Below, in pieces: positions 59,551 to 64,000 of a DNA stretch of 64,000 nt (within the stretch, counting starts at the first letter, position 1; each line of letters begins with the position of its first letter). Source of the stretch: DATLLJ01 sp035537875 (GTDB lineage: Bacteria > Acidobacteriota > Vicinamibacteria > Vicinamibacterales > CAVVIG01); the NCBI GenBank assembly GCA_035537875.1, contig DATLLJ010000055.1, forward strand, positions 1-64,000, in the 5' to 3' direction. The notes beneath the pieces are model-generated. The model did no database searches and was not told the origin of the DNA. It saw only the letters and a program-made list of their open reading frames with translations. Position numbers and translations under genes: made by a program.

Positions 59551-61119
59551 CTATGGCGCAGCGCACACGAAATTGGCCGCATCGTCAGTGCTGCCGGCGC
59601 CCGTGTATTTGGCGACCTGAGGATACGGGCACAGCGGACGCGTGCGATCGACCTTCCCGTCAGCTGCGTGTGACGCGATCACCCTGCCCGGCGCCTCGCC
59701 TTTTTCCACCCATCGCTCCAGCGCGCCAACTCTGTCGAACACATTCGGGCCTTCCCCGCCACCGCAATGGCCCATTCCAGGTGCGAGGAACAACCGCACG
59801 CTTTTGGATGCGCTCACTGCGCCGCCCAAGTTGTCAACGACGCTCTCGTAGTACTTGATCGTGTTCACCGTCGGAACGTTCGGATCGCTCCAGCCGTGGT
59901 AGAGCAGCAGTTTTCCACCGCGCGCAAAGAATGGCTTCATGTTCGGATCGGTCGCGTTCATGATCAGGTTTTCCGGGCGGTCGCCGCGCACGACATCGCT
60001 GTCAAAGTTGAACGTCTTCCAGTCCCAGTTCGGGTCCTTGAACACCACGTAGCGGTACTGATCGTAGATGTTGGCGGACGGCTCCGGGCCGAGCGCCTGC
60101 ACGCCCCAGCCCAGTTCCGTTCCCGGCACGAGCGATGAGAACAGCTCGTTGCCGGTACGCGGGTTGACGGCGGGAGAATAGATCTTCTTCGCCGCCGTCA
60201 CCTGGGGCTGAGTCAGGCATGACGGACTATCCCCCTCCTTACAGAGCAGCACCGCGGGATCGAAGCTGCACTTGGTTGGATCGTCGATGAGGCCGTCCTT
60301 GAGCCCGTCCCGCGCATCGCAGGCGGCCAGAGCAGCCTGGTGAATCACCGGATATTTGCTCGGCGGGATGTAGCTCGCCGGGTCCTTCAGGACGGCGTGC
60401 GCGATCCACAGGGACACTGCGGTCCGGTTGGCCGGGGCACCGGCAATAATGCCGTCATAATCATCCGGGAACATCTGCGCTTCCTTGAGGCCTTGCCTGC
60501 CTCCTGTCGAGCAGCCGTTCCAGTAGGACAACTTCGGCCCGCTACCGTAAAACGCCTGGACGATGGCCTTGGCCTTGACGGTCATTTCGTGTTCGGAGCG
60601 CCAGGAGAAGTCGATCAGCTTTTCAGGATGACCGAGCGCGAACGCGCCTCCGCCGCCCACGTGCCCGGTATCGGTTGACGCGCTGGCATAGCCGGCGCGG
60701 ACGGCGTCGGCCAATGCGGAATAGCTGATCACTCCGGCCCAGCCCCCGTTGCCGACCGCCTGGAACTTGCCGTTCCAGCCAGCAACAGGCAGCCAGACTT
60801 CCACTTTGATATCTGAGTCGCTCGAGGGCGTCAGCGTGGCCGACACCCGGCAGAACTCCTGAAGATTTTTGTAAGGACTTCCTCCCCCGACCTGCCCAGG
60901 GGCGGAGAACTGGCCGGGCGGTACGAGATGCGCTCCGGTGATCCTGGCGTCTTTCAACGAAAGCGTCGTCAGGCTGTCGCACGCCGATGCCAACCGCGGC
61001 ACGTGAATCTCGCTTTGGCCGTTGTTGTCCTCCTGGGCCGATGAGCGGGAAATCCCGAAGAATAGAGCCAGGGCACCGACGAGCAAGGCTGAGCCCACCG
61101 CACGAGGTGTCCGTCTCAT
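59551..61119 (-). CDS. Secreted tannase/feruloyl esterase family protein
   Basis: The 522-residue product begins at ATG 61117-61119 with GGAGGG upstream and has a signal peptide (VGSALLVGALALFFGISRSSAQ). The family catalytic features are the nucleophile loop GCSTGGRQG, the Ca-site-like CDARDGLKDGLIDDPTKC, WSDPNVP (acid) and GMGHCGGG (catalytic His and the disulfide Cys), as in fungal and bacterial tannases/feruloyl esterases. It probably cleaves ester-linked phenolic acids from plant material. Confidence 0.92.
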   Translation of the reverse strand: MRRTPRAVGSALLVGALALFFGISRSSAQEDNNGQSEIHVPRLASACDSLTTLSLKDARITGAHLVPPGQFSAPGQVGGGSPYKNLQEFCRVSATLTPSSDSDIKVEVWLPVAGWNGKFQAVGNGGWAGVISYSALADAVRAGYASASTDTGHVGGGGAFALGHPEKLIDFSWRSEHEMTVKAKAIVQAFYGSGPKLSYWNGCSTGGRQGLKEAQMFPDDYDGIIAGAPANRTAVSLWIAHAVLKDPASYIPPSKYPVIHQAALAACDARDGLKDGLIDDPTKCSFDPAVLLCKEGDSPSCLTQPQVTAAKKIYSPAVNPRTGNELFSSLVPGTELGWGVQALGPEPSANIYDQYRYVVFKDPNWDWKTFNFDSDVVRGDRPENLIMNATDPNMKPFFARGGKLLLYHGWSDPNVPTVNTIKYYESVVDNLGGAVSASKSVRLFLAPGMGHCGGGEGPNVFDRVGALERWVEKGEAPGRVIASHAADGKVDRTRPLCPYPQVAKYTGAGSTDDAANFVCAAP

Positions 61120-61184
61120 GAATCCCTCCGCGGGCATTGTATGCTCGACCTGAAGACACTGAGGGCGAAAATCCCCAGGCTACG

Positions 61185-62732
61185 TCAATCTCTGACCTGC
61201 GTCCGGGCTACGCGAGTCCCATCGAGGTACCGATATTCGCGTCCGTCGACGCGGACGATCGAGAACGTGCCGGTCACGGTATACGTGCCGTCGACGGTGC
61301 CGGCTTCATGCTCCATCGTCCGCACGGCGCCGGCCCCGAGAGCCTCACCGTTGACGAGGGCTTCCTCGAGGGGGCGTCCCTGCATTGCCGGGGGAATCGC
61401 GATGCCAAGCAGCCTCAGAAAGGTCGGCGCGAAGTCAACGTTCCCGCTCGGCGCCTCCGTGATCAGGCCTTGCTTCAGATCCGGCCCGGCGGCAATCAAC
61501 GTGTTGTGAATATCCCACGGGCTCGTGCTGCCGTGCCCTGCCGTTCCGCCCGACGCTGCCGTCCCGCGGATCCCTTGCTCGTTCGCCGCGTCGGTCCAGT
61601 CCGGCGAGAACAGAATCTGCGCCGATCGCGCGTGACTCCATCGCCCGGCCTCGAACGACAGCGTGCCACGGACGTTCCCGTCCAGCGAACCCGGCGCTGC
61701 AGCCTGCGTGAAGATCGCGCCCACGCCCGGCGTTTTCTGCAGTGAGCTCACAATCGCCGATACGGCCGTGACGTCGCCGTCGCGCACGTAGATCGCGCCG
61801 CCGCTCGTGACGAGGCGCGGCAGGCCATCGGGAAGGAGGCGATCGAACGGCTTCAGCACGGCCGCGAGATCGATGCCACCGGTGTGCGTCGAAAAGCCGT
61901 GGTCCGAAGTCACCCAGATGTCATAGCGGTCCAGGAGGTCCGCCGCTTCGAGACCGTCCTGCACCCGTTTGATCTCTCCATCGACGCGTCTCAGCACCTC
62001 TACCGTCTCGGAGACACCCAGACCTTTTTCGTGGGCGGTGGAGTCGAGCTCGCCCAGCCACATCACCGTCACCGACGGATCCACCCGCGGCAGACCCACC
62101 TGCAGGAACGCGTCGACCGCGTATCGATCCAGCTCCCCGGCAGGCGCACCCTCCGCCGGCGGAGGGCCGAGGGCTTTCATCTCCTCGCTGAGTTCCTCCG
62201 GCACCGCGTACTGGTAGTGCAGAATCGCGCCGCCCGACACCGTGTGGTTGTTCAGGAACGCGGACCCGGTCGATCCGGAGCTGACCACGAGCATCCTGCG
62301 CCCGCCCGACTGCAGCAGCTCCCCGAGCGTGGGAGCGGTGAGCAGTTGTCCTTCGGCAGCCGCGATCTTCAGCAGGTTGCTGCGGTCGGAGGTATCAAGG
62401 AACTTCATGGGATCAACGCTCGCAAAGAACACCGTGTTTCCGAGCAGGCCGTGCGTCTCCGGGTAGGCCCCGGTCGAAATCGAGGAGGCGTTGACGCGCG
62501 TCACCGTCGGATAGACGGAGTGGTGCCGGTTGAAGACAACGCCGCGCCTTCCAAGCGCGGTGAGGTTTGGCATCACCGCGTCTGTCACGTAGTCAGGCCT
62601 GAGGCCGTCGACGACGATCAACAGGTGGCGTCGCGGTTCGGGTGAGGTGCATCCGACGAGGATAGCGGCCAGCAGCGCCCCCGCCTGCGGCCTGAAGCAA
62701 ACGAAACAGGCGAGCCTCACGCGCGCGATCAT
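61185..62732 (-). CDS. Nucleotide pyrophosphatase/phosphodiesterase-type (alkaline phosphatase superfamily) lipoprotein
   Basis: The 515-residue product starts at ATG 62730-62732. It has a hydrophobic segment and lipobox (AAILVGC), then LIVVDGLRPDYV (metal Asp), the catalytic Thr in YPTVTRVNASSISTG, WLGELDSTAHEKG, TSDHGFSTHTGG and a late GHGSTSPWDIHNTLIAAG metal His. This is the NPP/phosphodiesterase layout. A longer upstream frame of 136 codons is unsupported because the lipoprotein signal begins here. Its substrate, nucleotide or phospholipid, is not determined. Confidence 0.88.
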   Translation of the reverse strand: MIARVRLACFVCFRPQAGALLAAILVGCTSPEPRRHLLIVVDGLRPDYVTDAVMPNLTALGRRGVVFNRHHSVYPTVTRVNASSISTGAYPETHGLLGNTVFFASVDPMKFLDTSDRSNLLKIAAAEGQLLTAPTLGELLQSGGRRMLVVSSGSTGSAFLNNHTVSGGAILHYQYAVPEELSEEMKALGPPPAEGAPAGELDRYAVDAFLQVGLPRVDPSVTVMWLGELDSTAHEKGLGVSETVEVLRRVDGEIKRVQDGLEAADLLDRYDIWVTSDHGFSTHTGGIDLAAVLKPFDRLLPDGLPRLVTSGGAIYVRDGDVTAVSAIVSSLQKTPGVGAIFTQAAAPGSLDGNVRGTLSFEAGRWSHARSAQILFSPDWTDAANEQGIRGTAASGGTAGHGSTSPWDIHNTLIAAGPDLKQGLITEAPSGNVDFAPTFLRLLGIAIPPAMQGRPLEEALVNGEALGAGAVRTMEHEAGTVDGTYTVTGTFSIVRVDGREYRYLDGTRVARTQVRD

Positions 62733-62912
62733 AGTCCCGCCAGGCAACGTTCGTGTCGCACCTGCCCGAATCGTCTTCGAACGTGGCGAAGCAGAACCGT
62801 TTTCCGCGCGACAGAACGGAAATCGGTGTCGCGCAATCGCACGCGCGGCGTCCCCACGACCACGCAAATTGGCCTGTTTGCGCGTGGCCCGAAGGTTGCG
62901 CTCCAAGGCCGG

Positions 62913-63968
62913 ATGCCTCGGATCACTCGTGTGTCTGGACCGCTGGCAGGATTGGCCGTCGCGGGGGCCCTGGGAGTCGTGTTGGCCGGGGCGACCTCGC
63001 TGGGCGGGCCGCTCCCGGGCCCTCTCCCGCTGTTTCCGGCCGACAACTGGTGGAACCTCGACATCTCGACAGCCCCGATCGATCCGGGGTCGAGCGGCTA
63101 CATTGCCTTCATCAACAACGGGGGCACCCGCACGGCGCATCCCGACTTCGGCGGGAACGTCTCACCGGGCAGCGTTCAGATCTACGGCTTCCCCTACATC
63201 GTCGTGGACGGCACGCTGGCCAAGCGATCGGTCATCTTTCAGTACCACAGGGAAAGCGACGGCGTCGACCATGCGACCGGCACCAGCTATCCCTTCTATC
63301 CGATTCCGGACGAGGCCATCACGCAGGCCCATTGGATTGAGGGCGGCGAACCGGGAAACGTCGATCTGCGCAGCAGCGCCGATCGGCACATGCTGATCGT
63401 GGACCGCGATCGCCGTCACTTGTACGAGCTGTACAACGTTTTTCACACTGGCGGGCAGTGGTACGCGGGCTCTGGAGCGTTCTTCGACATGAACACGAGC
63501 GGCCGCCGCCCTGACGGATGGACGTCCGCCGATGCGGCCGGGCTCGCGATTCTGCCAGGGCTCGTGCGGTACGACGAAGTGTTCGGGTCCGGCGAAATCC
63601 AGCATGCATTCCGCGTGACCGTTCGTCAGACCAACGGCTACGTGTACCCCGCCTCGCACCGCGCGGGCTCCACGCTCGGAGCGCTGCCGATGGGCGCACG
63701 CCTTCGACTCAAGGCGAGCCGCGACATTTCCAGCTTCCGCCCGGAAATTCAGAAGATCTTCCGCGCAATGAAACGCTACGGCCTGATTGTCGCGGACAAC
63801 GGATCAGACCTTTACGTCAGCGGCGCCTACGACACACGATGGGACAACAGCATCCTGAATCCAGCGTTCCACTCGCTGACGGCGAACGACTTCGAGATCG
63901 TCCGCCTGGGATACATCCCGGACGTGGTCCCCAACGCTCCGACCAACCTGCGGATTGTCGGCTACTGA
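62913..63968 (+). CDS. Conserved secreted protein of unknown function (DNWWN type)
   Basis: The 351-residue product has a membrane/signal segment (LAGLAVAGALGVVLAGATSL). The mature part starts with FPADNWWNLDIS and continues with YPFYPIPDEA, GDRHMLIVDRDRRHLYELYN-like, GWTSADAAGLAILPGLVRYDEV and YGLIVADNGSDLYVSGAYDTRW. I know it as a widespread conserved hypothetical pattern; no catalytic role is established. The C-terminus SAPTN/NAPTN-type (NAPTNLRIVGY) resembles that of the sugar dehydrogenase at 22152. It is divergent from the phosphodiesterase gene. Confidence 0.75.
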   Translation: MPRITRVSGPLAGLAVAGALGVVLAGATSLGGPLPGPLPLFPADNWWNLDISTAPIDPGSSGYIAFINNGGTRTAHPDFGGNVSPGSVQIYGFPYIVVDGTLAKRSVIFQYHRESDGVDHATGTSYPFYPIPDEAITQAHWIEGGEPGNVDLRSSADRHMLIVDRDRRHLYELYNVFHTGGQWYAGSGAFFDMNTSGRRPDGWTSADAAGLAILPGLVRYDEVFGSGEIQHAFRVTVRQTNGYVYPASHRAGSTLGALPMGARLRLKASRDISSFRPEIQKIFRAMKRYGLIVADNGSDLYVSGAYDTRWDNSILNPAFHSLTANDFEIVRLGYIPDVVPNAPTNLRIVGY

Positions 63969-64000
63969 AACCGGCGCTCGTCGCGTCGTTGGACTAAACG

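Noticed and set aside
62733..63140. In-frame extension upstream of the phosphodiesterase lipoprotein
   Set aside because: It overlaps the divergent secreted-protein gene and precedes the lipoprotein signal.

Overview
The window looks like chromosomal DNA of an uncultured acidobacterium, most likely of the Vicinamibacteria group. This rests on gene content: high-GC coding throughout, secreted DUF1592 and DUF1552 proteins, an 'acidobacterial duplicated orphan permease' (ADOP/MacB-type), PQQ propeller dehydrogenases, a Ser/Thr kinase with a periplasmic tail, and many secreted hydrolases. No rRNA gene, intact tRNA gene or CRISPR array was seen.

Layout. 1-13,241: two paralogous minus-strand cassettes, each reading ankyrin protein > DUF1592 cytochrome-like protein > Tat-exported DUF1552 protein with 4-base ATGA overlaps. 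The left cassette runs off the window. The right one continues into a two-domain VOC protein and a metallo-beta-lactamase-fold (MBL) protein. A plus-strand PQQ-propeller gene lies between them. 13,377-15,760: an IS element with an 8-bp terminal inverted repeat and a frameshifted transposase, followed by a decayed flavin amine oxidase gene lacking its 5' part. 15,922-18,491: a small island bounded by an 18-bp direct repeat that resembles the 3' end of a tRNA or tmRNA. It holds an integrase remnant, a truncated retropepsin-like gene, a cold-shock protein, a zinc-ribbon protein and a HigBA-like toxin-antitoxin pair with a clear promoter and operator.

18,688-32,391: mainly housekeeping and envelope genes: polysaccharide deacetylase, phosphoesterase, RsgA, a PQQ sugar dehydrogenase, an ECF sigma/anti-sigma pair, an MBL protein, a TerB/DUF697 protein, an ADOP permease, an alpha/beta hydrolase and a cytochrome c'-type lipoprotein. 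Fragments of a HAF-repeat protein and an arylsulfatase lie between them. 32,422-42,410: a Na+/K+-type P-ATPase converging on a frameshifted PepSY protein, a secreted MBL protein, a small coiled-coil membrane protein, a divergent Reeler-like cytochrome and Vgb-like propeller pair, and a second large PQQ dehydrogenase.

42,428-48,846: a hibernation-factor-like gene facing a tight operon of CBS protein, acetyl-CoA synthetase, E1alpha, E1beta and E2 of a 2-oxoacid dehydrogenase, and acyl carrier protein. E3 is absent. 48,948-57,193: a large Kelch/Ig/MBG adhesin-like protein containing four 240-bp DNA repeats, an amidohydrolase, an outer-membrane barrel and a Ser/Thr kinase. 57,354-64,000: an SGNH hydrolase, an ATP-dependent DNA ligase, a tannase-family esterase with the relic of a lost paralogue beside it, a nucleotide pyrophosphatase-type phosphodiesterase and a conserved secreted protein of unknown function.

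Together the genes suggest an aerobic or microaerobic heterotroph with a large secreted oxidative and hydrolytic repertoire. The many fragments and single-base frameshifts could be real decay or uncorrected homopolymer errors in an assembly; sequence alone cannot separate these.
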